NCBI RefSeq assembly: GCF_014697195.1
Contig: NZ_JACJRJ010000005.1
Coordinates: 1 to 64,000 of the forward strand
Direction of reading: 5' to 3'
Length of the DNA: 64,000 nt
Source: Cylindrospermum sp. FACHB-282
GTDB lineage: Bacteria; Cyanobacteriota; Cyanobacteriia; Cyanobacteriales; Nostocaceae
The position numbers and the translations under genes were made by a program. Of this stretch, positions 7,810 through 17,284 are shown piece by piece; position 1 is the stretch's first letter, and every line of letters starts with the position of its first letter. The notes under the pieces were generated by a model. That model was not told where the DNA came from, did not search any database, and saw nothing but the letters and a program-made list of their open reading frames with translations.

Positions 7810-8808
7810 CTAACTGGCCAAATATTCATCCATGTTGGCTTTAGATTTGCGAAGTTTGGTTAAGGCTTCCCGCTCGATTTGCCGGACTCGTTCGCGGCTG
7901 ATGTTGAGAATTTCACCAATTTTGGCGAGAGTCAAAGCTTGACCATCGATTAACCCAAAGCGCAGTGTAATCACTTCCTTCTGTTGTGGAGTGAGTTCTG
8001 CCATTAGGCGTCCTAAGTCATAGGATAGGGAAGATTGCATGACAAACTCTTCTGGAGAAGCGCCTGGGTCTTCTAACATTTCTCCGAGTTCGGTGTCGTA
8101 GTTGTCTCCTAGGCGCAAATCTAGGGATAGGGGCAGCCGTGCCTTCTCTAGGTACTCTCGTACCTGCTTCGGGGTCAATTCTAATTCTTGAGCTAGTTCC
8201 GAAGCTGTTGGGGCGCGTCCTAGTTGCTGGGATAATTGGCGCTGTGCCTTTTTAATTTTATTTAATTTTTCGGTAATATGAATAGGCAGCCGAATGGTGC
8301 GGGCTTTTTCGGCGATCGCACGGGTGATGGCTTGGCGAATCCACCAGTAGGCATAGGTAGAAAACCTATAACCTTTTGTGGGGTCAAATTTTTCCACGCC
8401 CCGTTGCATCCCAATGCTACCTTCTTGGATCAAGTCGAGTAAATCGACATTGCGCTTAATGTACTTTTTGGCTACGGATACAACCAGTCGCAAATTAGCT
8501 TCTACCATCTTGCGCTTGGCAATTTCCCCATCAGCGATCGCATCGTTCAACTCTGCTGGTTCTAGCTTTGTGGCTGCTGCCCATTCTTCTAGGTTCGGTT
8601 GACGACCTAACTGGGTAGCAAGAAATTCCCTTACCTCGTGCAATGCTGTGGCTCGTTGCACCTGTTTACCATAAAAAATTTCCTCTTCATGGGTTAGAAG
8701 TGGCACACGGCCGATCTCACGCAGATAAGTCCGCACGAGGTCTGTGGCTGTCTGAGCGGTCTTCATGGCGCTACTCTTTGGTAATGATGGTTTTTCTAGT
8801 AGGGTCAT
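7810..8808 (-). CDS. sigD: Group 2 sigma-70 factor, SigD-like
   Basis: 332 residues with sigma regions 1.2 ([17 protein letters not shown]), 2 ([45 protein letters not shown]), 3 ([19 protein letters not shown]) and 4 ([24 protein letters not shown]). The near-identity of region 2 and 4 to principal sigma factors but with a short N-terminus marks a non-essential group 2 factor. An alternative start is M15 ([11 protein letters not shown]). The gene lies downstream of carB on the same strand, an adjacency I recall for sigD in Nostoc sp. PCC 7120, hence the tentative symbol. Group 2 factors respond to light, nitrogen and carbon status. Confidence 0.8.
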   Translation of the reverse strand: MTLLEKPSLPKSSAMKTAQTATDLVRTYLREIGRVPLLTHEEEIFYGKQVQRATALHEVREFLATQLGRQPNLEEWAAATKLEPAELNDAIADGEIAKRKMVEANLRLVVSVAKKYIKRNVDLLDLIQEGSIGMQRGVEKFDPTKGYRFSTYAYWWIRQAITRAIAEKARTIRLPIHITEKLNKIKKAQRQLSQQLGRAPTASELAQELELTPKQVREYLEKARLPLSLDLRLGDNYDTELGEMLEDPGASPEEFVMQSSLSYDLGRLMAELTPQQKEVITLRFGLIDGQALTLAKIGEILNISRERVRQIEREALTKLRKSKANMDEYLAS

Positions 8809-9079
8809 TAACTAATAAATGCCTTGGGAGGGTGCTACCCAGTCTGACTGGGAACCCATACTATGGTTTGCAACTTACGCGCCCAATAAAGTCCTTTGCT
8901 GCTCATAATTCATCAAATTCAAGCTCTCTTAACTGCTAGACGTTACAGTTATTTCTCTGTTTTTACAAGTATCTACAGTTAGATAAAAGGTAGTGTAAGT
9001 AACATTTTTTGTATTTTCCTATCATTAATAATTGTAACATTTATGAGAAGAATTTGACTACCAGTCAGATAGAAATTTT

Positions 9080-9136
9080 GTGGCTCTTGGAAGTCGTATA
9101 GTGCTGCCGTTTGACTCAAGGCAGTCTAGGAGCCAC
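9080..9136. other. Two-tier stem-loop upstream of sigD-like gene
   Basis: GTGGCTC (9080-9086) pairs with GAGCCAC (9130-9136), and inside it CTGCC (9104-9108) pairs with GGCAG (9120-9124). The element lies about 270 bp upstream of the sigma factor start codon in an otherwise AT-rich gap. It could be a small RNA, a leader or a repeat; I cannot tell which. Confidence 0.35.
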
Positions 9137-9242
9137 TTTCATAAATTCTCTAAGGAGGAAATAATCTTCCTCATATTTGTTAAAATATCTCAATGATAAC
9201 TATAATGATTCTCTTATAACAATTGCTTAATTTTTGGTGAGG

Positions 9243-9284
9243 ATTGGGGATTGGGGATTGGGGATTAGGGATTGGGGATTGGGG
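9243..9284. repeat. ATTGGGG heptamer array (6 copies)
   Basis: Six head-to-tail copies, five ATTGGGG and one ATTAGGG, without interruption. It is followed by the AAAAGGCAAAGGCGAGG module and the longer ATTACCC array. Short tandem heptamers are typical of heterocystous cyanobacterial chromosomes. Confidence 0.9.
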
Positions 9285-9308
9285 AGAAAAGGCAAAGGCG
9301 AGGAATTT
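9285..9308 (+). repeat. AAAAGGCAAAGGCGAGGAATT module, left of carB
   Basis: The sequence joining the two heptamer arrays (GAGAAAAGGCAAAGGCGAGG then AATTT) recurs in the opposite orientation upstream of carB at 12840-12879, each copy adjoining a GGATTGGGG unit. The two copies therefore bracket carB as inverted repeats. Confidence 0.75.
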
Positions 9309-9427
9309 ATTACCCATTACCCATTACCCATTACCCATTACCCATTACCCATTACCCATTACCCATTACCCATTACCCATTACCCATTACCCATTACCCA
9401 TTACCCATTACCCATTACCCATTACCC
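9309..9427. repeat. ATTACCC heptamer array (17 perfect copies)
   Basis: Seventeen uninterrupted identical ATTACCC units, ending 10 bases before the carB stop codon. The lack of variation suggests recent expansion or active homogenisation. The inverse unit GGTAATG recurs at 46843-46884. Copy number is also prone to assembly error. Confidence 0.95.
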
Positions 9428-9437
9428 CTATTGCCCA

Positions 9438-12400
9438 CTAAAGAGTTTTGCCGTAATCTTGGATAGCTTTTACTTCCAGAGTCGTAGTTTGTAAAGAACG
9501 GATAGCGGCGACGGTGGCTCTTGCTCCTGCGATGGTAGTAATCATGGGAAGTTTGTAAGCTAAGGCTGTGCGGCGGATTAACCTGGCATCAGTCTGGGCT
9601 TCTTCCCCGGAAGGTGTGTTGATAATCAGTTGGATTTTTTGGTTTTTGATGGCATCAATGACATTGGGGCGGCCTTCATGAAGTTTGAGTACTGACTCAA
9701 TGTTTAAGCCCTGTTCTTGAAGGACGAGACGTGTACCAAAAGTAGCCATTACAGTAAAGCCTAAATCGATAAACTCCTTGACGACAGCCACCGCAGCAGT
9801 TTTATCGCGATCGCTCATTGACACAAACACTGTGCCTTTGAGGGGTAAACGCTCTCCAGCACCCAATTCTGCCTTGGCGAAGGCGCGGCCGAAGTCGCTA
9901 TCAATGCCCATCACTTCACCAGTTGAGCGCATTTCCGGTCCGAGAATGGTATCAGTACCGGGGAATTTATTAAAAGGCAATACTGCTTCTTTAACAGCAA
10001 TGTGAATGGGGATGACTTCCTCAGTGAAGTTCAACTCCTCTAAGGTTTTACCCGACATGACTAAGGATGCTAGTTTTGCCAGTTGTACCCCCGTTGCTTT
10101 AGAAACAAAGGGTACAGTGCGCGAGGCGCGGGGGTTGGCTTCCAAAATGTAAACTTGGGGAGAATAGCTGCTGGCACCAATCACGGCAAATTGAATATTC
10201 ATCAGCCCCACAACCGAAAGAGCCTGTGCTAATTGGACTGTCCAAGTACGAATTTGATTGAGAACTGCTGGCGGGAGGGAAATAGACGGTAAAGAGCAAG
10301 CGGAGTCTCCCGAATGAATCCCTGCTTGTTCAATGTGTTCCATAATACCACCAATCACAACTCTGCCAGTGTGATCGGCGATCGCATCTACATCGACTTC
10401 AATGGCATTTTCCAAAAATTTGTCAATGAGAATTGGATGATCTGGTTCTACTAGCACCGCAAAGGTCATGTAGCGCTCTAACTCAGCATCAGAATAGACG
10501 ATTTCCATCGCCCTTCCCCCCAGCACATAGCTAGGACGCACCACCACCGGATAACCAATGCGTTTGGCGACAATTAGGGAATCTTCGTAACTCCGAGCCA
10601 TGCCATTGGGCGGTTGGGAAATATTCAACTGTTTGAGAATCTTTTCAAACCGTTCCCGGTTTTCTGCCATATCGATAGAATCTGGCGAAGTTCCCCAAAT
10701 TTGAGTTTGGATTCCTGATTTTTGAGTTGTGAGAAACTCCTGAAGCGGGATAGCTAACTTTAATGGTGTTTGTCCGCCAAACTGGACGATTATCCCAACA
10801 GGATTTTCCGCTTCGATGATGTTGAGGACATCTTCCTTTGTCAACGGCTCAAAGTAAAGGCGATCGCTAGTGTCATAGTCTGTGGAGACTGTCTCCGGGT
10901 TGGAGTTGACCATAATCGTCTCATACCCCGCTTCCTTCAAGGCATAAGCAGCGTGACAACAACAATAATCAAACTCAATTCCCTGGCCGATGCGGTTGGG
11001 GCCACCACCCAAAATCATCACCTTTGGCTTGGTAGTGGGTAAGACCTCTGTTTCTGCTTCGTAGGTGGAATAGTAATAAGGGGTAAAGGCCTCAAATTCA
11101 GCAGCGCAGGTATCCACAGTTTTGTAAACCGGGACGACTTCTAGCTGTTTGCGGTAGGCTCTAACTTCGTCTTCATGGGTTTTGGTAGCATAGGCAATTT
11201 GGCGATCGCTATAGCCATCTTGCTTGACTGCATACATTTGCTCTTTTGTTAACTGCTTTAAAGGCGTCCGTTTCAGGAACTTCTCCACCTCCAGCAGATG
11301 CTGCATTTTATCTAAAAACCAACGGTCGATAGCGGTGAGTTCGTAGATTTCCTCAATACTGATGCCGCTTTGCATCGCATGACGCACAGCAAAAATGCGA
11401 TCGGGATTAGGTGTCCGCAACTGGGCGCGAATTTGTTCACCACTGGGTAATTTTTCCGCTTTGTCGCAACCCCAGCCAGCGCGGCCAGTTTCCAGAGAAC
11501 GCAGGGCCTTTTGGAAGGATTCGTTAAATGTCCGCCCAATAGCCATCGCTTCTCCGACTGACTTCATTTGCGTTGTCAGCACTGCTTCAGAACCAGGAAA
11601 CTTTTCAAAAGCAAAGCGGGGAATTTTTGTCACCACATAGTCAATTGTCGGCTCAAAAGATGCTGGGGTTTGCTTGGTGATGTCATTTTGCAATTCATTC
11701 AAGGTGTAGCCGACAGCTAGCTTGGCCGCTATCTTGGCAATGGGGAAACCCGTAGCTTTAGAAGATAAAGCGGAACTGCGAGATACACGAGGGTTCATTT
11801 CAATGACCACTACATCCCCATTAACGGGATTAACGGCAAACTGGATATTAGAACCGCCAGTTTCTACGCCAATTTCGCGGATGATTTTAATTGCCATATC
11901 CCGCAGCCGCTGGTATTCCTTGTCGGTGAGGGTTTGAGCGGGTGCGACGGTGATAGAATCGCCGGTATGGATACCCATCGGGTCAATGTTTTCTATAGAG
12001 CAGATAATGACAACGTTATCTGCCAAGTCGCGCATCACTTCCAACTCGTATTCTTTCCAACCGAGTAGGGATTGGTCGATGAGAATTTGAGAAACAGGAC
12101 TGGCATCGATACCTACCTGAGCCATTTCTTCAAATTCTTCTTGGTTATAGGCAATACCACCGCCTGTGCCCCCCATGGTGAAGGCAGGACGGATAATTAG
12201 GGGATATGTGCCAATTTGGCGGGCGATCGCTTTTGCTTCTTCTAAAGTTGAGGCTGTGCCACTAGGACATACCGCTACCCCAATTTTTGCCATCGCTTCG
12301 TTAAACAGTTTTCTGTCTTCGGCTTTTTCAATCGCCGGTAGTTTAGCGCCAATTAACTCAACGTTGTATTTATCTAAAACACCATTTTTTGCTAAAGCTA

Positions 12401-12698
12401 CAGCCAGGTTGAGGGCGGTTTGCCCTCCCATCGTTGGTAATAAGGCGTCAGGCCGTTCTTTGGCGATCACTTTTTCGACTAGTTCCGGGATTAACGGCTC
12501 AATATAAGTGCGATCGGCCGTTTCTGGGTCGGTCATAATAGTCGCAGGATTGGAGTTAACCAACACTACTTCATACCCTTCTTCTCGCAGCGCTTTACAG
12601 GCTTGAGTGCCAGAGTAGTCAAACTCACAAGCTTGTCCAATCACAATTGGGCCAGAGCCTAACAGCAGAATTTTCCGGAGGTCATCACGGCGGGGCAT
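9438..12698 (-). CDS. carB: Carbamoyl-phosphate synthase large subunit
   Basis: CarB makes carbamoyl phosphate from bicarbonate, ATP and glutamine-derived ammonia for arginine and pyrimidine synthesis. At 1086 residues it is full length: two homologous carboxyphosphate and carbamate synthetase halves (residues ~1-400 and ~555-940), each with [19 protein letters not shown] and [31 protein letters not shown]-grasp signatures, separated by the oligomerisation region, and a C-terminal MGS-like allosteric domain ([18 protein letters not shown]). The glutaminase subunit gene is not in the window. The gene is flanked on both sides by inverted copies of a repeat module. Confidence 0.97.
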   Translation of the reverse strand: MPRRDDLRKILLLGSGPIVIGQACEFDYSGTQACKALREEGYEVVLVNSNPATIMTDPETADRTYIEPLIPELVEKVIAKERPDALLPTMGGQTALNLAVALAKNGVLDKYNVELIGAKLPAIEKAEDRKLFNEAMAKIGVAVCPSGTASTLEEAKAIARQIGTYPLIIRPAFTMGGTGGGIAYNQEEFEEMAQVGIDASPVSQILIDQSLLGWKEYELEVMRDLADNVVIICSIENIDPMGIHTGDSITVAPAQTLTDKEYQRLRDMAIKIIREIGVETGGSNIQFAVNPVNGDVVVIEMNPRVSRSSALSSKATGFPIAKIAAKLAVGYTLNELQNDITKQTPASFEPTIDYVVTKIPRFAFEKFPGSEAVLTTQMKSVGEAMAIGRTFNESFQKALRSLETGRAGWGCDKAEKLPSGEQIRAQLRTPNPDRIFAVRHAMQSGISIEEIYELTAIDRWFLDKMQHLLEVEKFLKRTPLKQLTKEQMYAVKQDGYSDRQIAYATKTHEDEVRAYRKQLEVVPVYKTVDTCAAEFEAFTPYYYSTYEAETEVLPTTKPKVMILGGGPNRIGQGIEFDYCCCHAAYALKEAGYETIMVNSNPETVSTDYDTSDRLYFEPLTKEDVLNIIEAENPVGIIVQFGGQTPLKLAIPLQEFLTTQKSGIQTQIWGTSPDSIDMAENRERFEKILKQLNISQPPNGMARSYEDSLIVAKRIGYPVVVRPSYVLGGRAMEIVYSDAELERYMTFAVLVEPDHPILIDKFLENAIEVDVDAIADHTGRVVIGGIMEHIEQAGIHSGDSACSLPSISLPPAVLNQIRTWTVQLAQALSVVGLMNIQFAVIGASSYSPQVYILEANPRASRTVPFVSKATGVQLAKLASLVMSGKTLEELNFTEEVIPIHIAVKEAVLPFNKFPGTDTILGPEMRSTGEVMGIDSDFGRAFAKAELGAGERLPLKGTVFVSMSDRDKTAAVAVVKEFIDLGFTVMATFGTRLVLQEQGLNIESVLKLHEGRPNVIDAIKNQKIQLIINTPSGEEAQTDARLIRRTALAYKLPMITTIAGARATVAAIRSLQTTTLEVKAIQDYGKTL

Positions 12699-13245
12699 AG
12701 TCGTTGCCTTGGAGTAGGAGAATACAAATCCTGATCATTTTAAGGGTCTTTATCCCTCCTCATACTGTTTATTATCCAGTTTTCCTGGTTTTGACGATAG
12801 AGAGGGGAAAAGAGGACATGGGGGCAATAGGGGGGAATAGGGAATAAATTCCTCGCCTTTGCCTCTTTTCCCCAATCCTCAATTTAATTATTTTCAATTT
12901 TTAATTTTTATCTGTCTAAATTTTATTAAATAACGGTCAGAGATAGTTTGTAGTTTATTGCAAATAATTTTTATTTACTTGGCGGACGGTAGGCAAAATC
13001 GGCAACTTTTATATTGCACATATATATATGCATCTCTCTCTATTCATTCATCTAAAATATAGGGATAAATCAAAATATTTCTGAACTAGCTAATTAATAA
13101 TTTATAGCAATTAAATATCTATCTATATGCTAAAAATGGCAGAGCAGGTATAGATACCAATCTCCGCCATTTTTTATCGTCCTTTAAAAGCTACTGCCCA
13201 ACTTTTTATTTAATCTAGAGCAAATCAATCTAGATTATGAAAAAA
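12699..13245. other. Gene-free stretch between dps and carB
   Basis: Contains the carB-flanking repeat (12803-12879), then AT-rich sequence with no open frame worth reporting. Just after the dps stop there is a weak arm pair (AATCTAGA...TCTAGATT around 13214-13235, interrupted), a possible terminator for dps. The rest shows nothing I recognise. Confidence 0.5.
12803..12879 (-). repeat. Inverted copy of the carB-flanking repeat module
   Basis: Read on the minus strand it gives GGATTGGGGAAAAGAGGCAAAGGCGAGGAATTTATTCCC, matching the module at 9278-9315 almost base for base. In addition GGGGAAAAGAGG (12804-12815 region) and CCTCTTTTCCCC (12863-12874) pair, so this copy is itself a long hairpin. 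It carries no expanded ATTACCC array. Confidence 0.75.
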
Positions 13246-13800
13246 TTAGTTTTGAGCAGCTTGAACAAATCCCAAGGTTAAGCTGTCTTTGGCGAGGAAG
13301 TGAGCCAAATGGTATGCCCGCTCCTCAGTTTTTAACAGAATTTTTTCGTATAAATAGCGTGTACCACGGTCGCCCAAACTCTCTGCCTGAGCGGCTTGAC
13401 GGCGAATTACACCAATTAAAGCTTGTTCTGCTACCAGGTCATTTTCTACCATCTTGCGGGAAGAGTATGCCCCATCAGCTTCTGGTTCAAAACAGCATAA
13501 TTCTGCTAATTTACTAAAACTAGCAGCTGGCACACCACCCAGTCCATTTAAACGCTCTCCAATATCATGGATGTGACCTTGGACTTCTTCGTAGCTTTCG
13601 TTAAAAAACTGATGCAGAGAGTAAAACTCTGCACCTTCAACTACAAAATGATGCTTTTGGTACTGCAAGTACAGTGCCTGAAAACTAGCTAGTACGACAT
13701 TAAATCCTTCGACCACTGGGGCAGTTACGCTGTGATCCAGCAAAACAGGATTGTCATAAACCTGACCGAACTTTTGTAATATAGTTTGCGTATCAGACAT
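13246..13800 (-). CDS. dps: Dps-family ferritin-like protein
   Basis: 184 residues, the usual Dps size. Dps proteins form dodecamers that oxidise and store iron with peroxide and some bind DNA. The inter-subunit ferroxidase signature is visible: a His in [10 protein letters not shown], then [27 protein letters not shown] with its acidic ligands. The C-terminal helix has the [11 protein letters not shown] pattern. Cyanobacteria carry several Dps paralogues; some use zinc or lack ferroxidase activity, and I cannot assign the subtype. The start at 13800 is supported by AGAGAGGGGAACC just upstream. It stands alone with 380 bp of AT-rich upstream DNA. Confidence 0.88.
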   Translation of the reverse strand: MSDTQTILQKFGQVYDNPVLLDHSVTAPVVEGFNVVLASFQALYLQYQKHHFVVEGAEFYSLHQFFNESYEEVQGHIHDIGERLNGLGGVPAASFSKLAELCCFEPEADGAYSSRKMVENDLVAEQALIGVIRRQAAQAESLGDRGTRYLYEKILLKTEERAYHLAHFLAKDSLTLGFVQAAQN

Positions 13801-14181
13801 GGTTCCCCTCTCTTTTTAGCAGTTATCATTTTTAACTGCTTATTCTCTATATATTAACATTTAAAAAAGAAATGCAAGCCTATTCAATTTCACACACTGT
13901 TGGCTTTTTGACTGCGGCAAATCTCAAGTTTACTTTTTCCTGGGGTGATGAAAGCCAAGTCCAGCCGTGTTTCTCCACTACTATCCTTGATATATAAGCA
14001 AAAATATGCATACCTCATAAGTAGGAAATAAAAAGATAGAGTGGTTGCCAGAATTAATTTTTTTTGCTAACTTATTGATAATAATTTGCACTTAAGGTAT
14101 CTTAATTGAAGAGCCTAAACTCCCGCAATGTTCTAAAAATAGGGTGTCAAAGGGCGGTAATTACTGCAAATATGTTGCATT
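13801..14181. promoter_or_regulatory. Divergent intergenic region between dps and the 14.2 kb gene
   Basis: An AT-rich, gene-free 380-bp stretch that must hold the promoters for dps (leftward) and probably for the small gene at 14182 (rightward). I see no confident operator. No open frame or repeat of note is present. Confidence 0.4.
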
Positions 14182-14454
14182 TTGAGGGCAATTGTTTTGA
14201 AATCGTCTAGTTCAGAAACAGAAATAAAGCAAATTGTTGAGGTGAACTGGGCAGACCGCTGGCAAGTCTATCAACGTCTACAGGAGCTAGATATTCCCTG
14301 TTGGTGTGAAGCTAACCAGCCATTGCGGGTTGAAGTTGGTAATCCCATAGCAGCTGTTCAACTTTGGAGCGTGATGCGGCAATTCACAGCCTGTCGTCAA
14401 GACCTAATTGGGACTCTTGAGCATAGCTGGCGAAGTCGCTACCGAAAGTTCTAA
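14182..14454 (+). CDS. Conserved small protein of unknown function
   Basis: 90 residues at most, acidic to neutral, with two conserved-looking blocks: VNWADRWQVYQRLQELDIPCWCEANQPLRV and AAVQLWSVMRQFTACRQDLIGTLEHSWR. The dense Trp and Cys content and absence of low complexity support a real gene. I do not recognise a domain. No ATG is available; TTG at 14182 or TTG at 14197 are the candidates and neither has a clear ribosome binding site. It is 45 bp upstream of the 2Fe-2S protein gene on the same strand, so the two may be co-transcribed. Confidence 0.6.
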   Translation: MRAIVLKSSSSETEIKQIVEVNWADRWQVYQRLQELDIPCWCEANQPLRVEVGNPIAAVQLWSVMRQFTACRQDLIGTLEHSWRSRYRKF

Positions 14455-14499
14455 TCAACTACTTATAGCTTGTATTCATCCAAAAACAGGTCAAAAAAC

Positions 14500-15144
14500 A
14501 TGAGTATATACCAGATGAATGAAGTAGCAGAATTCTGCATTGAGGGCAGATTTCTCGATTTTGTGATCAAAGACGGCTATAAGCTCAAAGGCTTGCTGTT
14601 GGGGACTGCTGAAGGAGAATTCTATGTTAAATTAGCTAAACATTTACGGGTCGCTTTTGATTTGCGCTTACCGCGAGGCACTTGGCTGCAAGTGGTAGGT
14701 ACAAAAAAGTACGACCCGAAAGATGGTCAGGTAACACTAAAAGCTGAACGTGTGATGGCGGCACGGGGACACTTGACTGAAGCTAAGACCATTACCCCAC
14801 CACAGCAACTACCATCAGTCAATGATGTTAAGGCAAAGTCAGCTAAGGCTAAAGCGACTATTTTGGTGTGTCAAAAGTCAGATTGCATGAAACGCGGTGG
14901 TAAAGGGGTTTGCCAGGCGTTAGAGGCGGCTTTAAGCGATCGCGGTTTAGAAGATCAAGTCACCATCAAGGGTACTGGCTGTATGAAAAACTGCAAAGCA
15001 GGGCCTAACTTAGTGATGCCAGACAAAACCCGCTACAGCCGGATTCAAGGGCCACAAGTCTCGGCAATTATGGATCAGCACTTTGCTGACAAGAGTCAGG
15101 ACTTAGCAATAAATATGGCAACTTTAGCCGAAACTACTACTTAA
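14500..15144 (+). CDS. Thioredoxin-like 2Fe-2S ferredoxin domain protein
   Basis: 214 residues. The N-terminal ~95 residues (FCIEGRFLDFVIKDGYKLKGLLLG, LRLPRGTWLQVVG) form a domain I cannot name. Residues ~115-195 form a thioredoxin-like 2Fe-2S module as in NuoE and (2Fe-2S) ferredoxins: VCQKSDCMKRGGKGVC, then GTGCMKNCKAGPN, giving the four cluster cysteines. Such proteins are likely electron carriers; the partner is unknown. An upstream TTG at 14470 is possible, but the ATG at 14500 is preceded by ACAGG at proper spacing. A clear hairpin terminator lies downstream at 15215-15242. Confidence 0.75.
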   Translation: MSIYQMNEVAEFCIEGRFLDFVIKDGYKLKGLLLGTAEGEFYVKLAKHLRVAFDLRLPRGTWLQVVGTKKYDPKDGQVTLKAERVMAARGHLTEAKTITPPQQLPSVNDVKAKSAKAKATILVCQKSDCMKRGGKGVCQALEAALSDRGLEDQVTIKGTGCMKNCKAGPNLVMPDKTRYSRIQGPQVSAIMDQHFADKSQDLAINMATLAETTT

Positions 15145-15214
15145 ATTTTGAATATTTAATGAGAATAATTAGCTCAGAAATTTATCAGCTGATTCTTTCA
15201 ACACAGGATCTTAG

Positions 15215-15242
15215 CTCTTGCAATCTATTTGCAAGAGTTTTA
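15215..15242 (+). terminator. Intrinsic terminator after the 2Fe-2S protein gene
   Basis: Perfect 8-base arms CTCTTGCA (15215-15222) and TGCAAGAG (15230-15237) with a 7-base loop, followed by TTTTAATT. Good rho-independent terminator form for the plus-strand gene. Confidence 0.8.
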
Positions 15243-15341
15243 ATTATGGCTGAATTAATGTAAATTTTCTTATAGTTGAGTGGGCATAGTCCAGCTTAAG
15301 CTCTATGGGGTGCAATACATTTTGACCCTATAGTTAAGTTT

Positions 15342-15623
15342 TTACAATTCACCTGACGCTAATTGATCAAGATATATAAACTCAGGAGCCTTAACTCCCG
15401 CTTCTTCTCTAATTCTCACCAGTTCAGGCGACTCAAAGAATGCTCTTGCATCTACTATTGATGTCCAAGCCGAGAAATGAACTATTTTATTGGGTTCATT
15501 TTCATATTTTAAGACCTGATAGATTCTCTCACCAGCTTCTTTTCGGATGCTGGCAGCATTATCAAATACTTTTTTCCAAGCTTCATAATCCTTAACTTCA
15601 TGAATTATGAGCACATATTGCAT
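15342..15623 (-). CDS. Antibiotic biosynthesis monooxygenase (ABM)-like small protein
   Basis: About 93 residues (MQYVLIIHEVKDYEAWKKVF... EFIYLDQLASGEL) with the ferredoxin-like dimeric alpha/beta-barrel look of ABM/heme-degrading-monooxygenase relatives: an initial strand, DYEAWKKVFD, KIVHFSAWTSIVDARAFFESPEL. No catalytic residue can be assigned. Longer frames reach 15683, but GGAGGT lies 5-6 bases before the ATG at 15623, which decides the start. It begins 13 bases after the phnE stop, so it is the last gene of the phnD-C-E operon, a link to phosphorus-compound metabolism that is contextual only. Confidence 0.7.
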   Translation of the reverse strand: MQYVLIIHEVKDYEAWKKVFDNAASIRKEAGERIYQVLKYENEPNKIVHFSAWTSIVDARAFFESPELVRIREEAGVKAPEFIYLDQLASGEL

Positions 15624-15636
15624 TTTTACCTCCATA

Positions 15637-16431
15637 TTACATAGAATCGAGCCGACGACGTAATTGGCTACTGAAGCCATCAATTAACGTAACTACTACC
15701 AACAGCACCAGCATCATGGTTGTGGCTTTAGTATATTCAAAACCATCTATATAACTTTTTAACTGAAAGCCGATACCACCGGCTCCGACTACACCCAGCA
15801 CGGAAGCAGCACGGATATTGTACTCAAACATCCACAAGGTATAACCCAATCCGAGGGGTAGAACTTGGGGGACAATGCCGTATTGGGCAATTTGTAACCG
15901 GGATGCACCGATAACTTTTAAAGATTCCAGAGAACGCGGTTCAACAGCTTCAATTGCTTGTTGATAAAATTTAGCCAGGTAGCCAATGGTGTAGATTCCC
16001 AAGGCTAAAGTGCCTGCGGGTGCGCCTAAACCGGTGGCGGCGACGAAAATTAGTCCTAAAATAATCGAGGGGACGGAACGCACGGCGTTTTGCAGCAAAT
16101 TCGCTAACCATTGCAGCCAACGTGGTGCAACATTGTTGGCGCTAGCAACGGCAATGGGGAGAGAAATAATTGCCCCGATGGTAGTTCCCCAAAGAGACAT
16201 CTGCACGGTTTCAATTAATGCCTTAATTGCTATATCTAAAACTCGCCAATCGGGGGGAAATAACCGGGAGATAAAGTCGGTGATGTAAGGCCAGCTAGAA
16301 CGAAGCACTTCAAAGTCGACTTGTAAACCTTGTATTGCCCAAGTATAAACCCCAACAATAATTAGGAAGATGAGTAGAGGAATCACCCAGGGGAAGCGGC
16401 GTAGGTGTGGGGAATTGAAAAAGTAACTCAT
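15637..16431 (-). CDS. phnE: Phosphonate-type ABC transporter permease
   Basis: 264 residues with five to six membrane helices and the permease loop motif GASRLQIAQYGIVPQVLP (the EAA-like segment contacting the ATPase) around residue 170. It matches PhnE, the membrane subunit of phosphonate, phosphite or phosphate importers. It overlaps the end of phnC by 4 bases (ATGA), so translation is coupled. No C-P lyase genes are present in the window, so the substrate may be phosphite or another phosphorus anion rather than a phosphonate that is degraded here. Confidence 0.9.
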   Translation of the reverse strand: MSYFFNSPHLRRFPWVIPLLIFLIIVGVYTWAIQGLQVDFEVLRSSWPYITDFISRLFPPDWRVLDIAIKALIETVQMSLWGTTIGAIISLPIAVASANNVAPRWLQWLANLLQNAVRSVPSIILGLIFVAATGLGAPAGTLALGIYTIGYLAKFYQQAIEAVEPRSLESLKVIGASRLQIAQYGIVPQVLPLGLGYTLWMFEYNIRAASVLGVVGAGGIGFQLKSYIDGFEYTKATTMMLVLLVVVTLIDGFSSQLRRRLDSM

Positions 16432-17189
16432 GATTCTTTCCTAATGGGGATTTTGTCCTCTAAACTCAAAATTTGGGCAAATTGAGATTGCAGGTTTTCG
16501 CACTTTCCGTCATAAACTATCCGTCCGGCATCTAGGACGATCGCACGCTGGGCATATTCGGCGGCTATTCCCAAATCATGCAAAACTGTGACTATAGTTA
16601 AGCCTTGCTGGGTGTTGAGTTCTGCTAAAGTCTGCATTACTTGTTGGGAAGCGACGACATCTAAACCGGTGATCGGTTCATCGGCTAAGAGAATTTGTGG
16701 TGATTGAATTAAAGCACGTGCGATCGCCACCCGTTGTTGTTGTCCACCGCTGAGTTGACTGGTTTTTTGATGCGTTTGCTCTTTTAAACCCAAATCTTCT
16801 AGTAACTGTAATGCTAAGAGGCGATCGCGTTGGGGAAATCCAAACAGGGTTTGTCTCGTTGTTCTGATACCCAAACGACCACATAAAACGTTATCCAGTG
16901 CTGATAATTGGCGAATTAGTCCGCCTCCCTGAAATAACATGCCAATTTCTCGGCGAATTTGCGGTAACGTTTGGGGAGACATCTTCAAACCATTGATGTG
17001 AATCTCTCCTTTTACCAATGGTACCAACCCAACAAGCGATCGCAGCAAGCTAGACTTACCCGCACCATTAAGTCCCAGCAAAACAACAAACTCACCAGGA
17101 TTAATCTGGCAATTAATCTCCTTCAGGATGGGACGATTTAGAGATGCAACATAAGCCGTCTCTAAGTTGTGACATTCAATCTGTTTCAC
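16428..17189 (-). CDS. phnC: Phosphonate-type ABC transporter ATPase
   Basis: 253 residues. All ABC ATPase motifs are intact: Walker A GLNGAGKSS near residue 39, Q-loop MLFQGGGLI, signature LSGGQQQRVAIARAL, Walker B ILLADEPITGLD and the switch His in VTVLHDLG. The best family match is PhnC, energising import with PhnE. It lies between phnD (95 bp upstream, separated by a hairpin repeat) and phnE (4-base overlap). Confidence 0.9.
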   Translation of the reverse strand: MKQIECHNLETAYVASLNRPILKEINCQINPGEFVVLLGLNGAGKSSLLRSLVGLVPLVKGEIHINGLKMSPQTLPQIRREIGMLFQGGGLIRQLSALDNVLCGRLGIRTTRQTLFGFPQRDRLLALQLLEDLGLKEQTHQKTSQLSGGQQQRVAIARALIQSPQILLADEPITGLDVVASQQVMQTLAELNTQQGLTIVTVLHDLGIAAEYAQRAIVLDAGRIVYDGKCENLQSQFAQILSLEDKIPIRKES

Positions 17190-17218
17190 GCACTTAAGGA
17201 TTGGGTAGAAAAATGTTT

Positions 17219-17277
17219 GTAGTAAGCACAGAGCGTGCTTAATTCAATTAACTATAAGCACAGAGCGTGCTTACTAC
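17219..17277. repeat. GTAGTAAGCAC...GTGCTTACTAC hairpin repeat between phnD and phnC
   Basis: Perfect 11-base arms GTAGTAAGCAC (17219-17229) and GTGCTTACTAC (17267-17277). Inside, TAAGCACAGAGCGTGCTTA occurs twice, each itself a hairpin. It falls between two genes of one operon, where it could stabilise or terminate part of the transcript. It is a cleaner relative of the element at 6743-6851. Confidence 0.7.
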
Positions 17278-17284
17278 GAACTGA

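Noticed and set aside
9309-9427. Possible CRISPR array
   Set aside because: Units are 7 bp, contiguous and without spacers; no cas genes are present.
9234-9494. Open frames of 64-86 codons with ITHYPLP repeats
   Set aside because: They are translations of the ATTACCC heptamer array in all three frames, not proteins.
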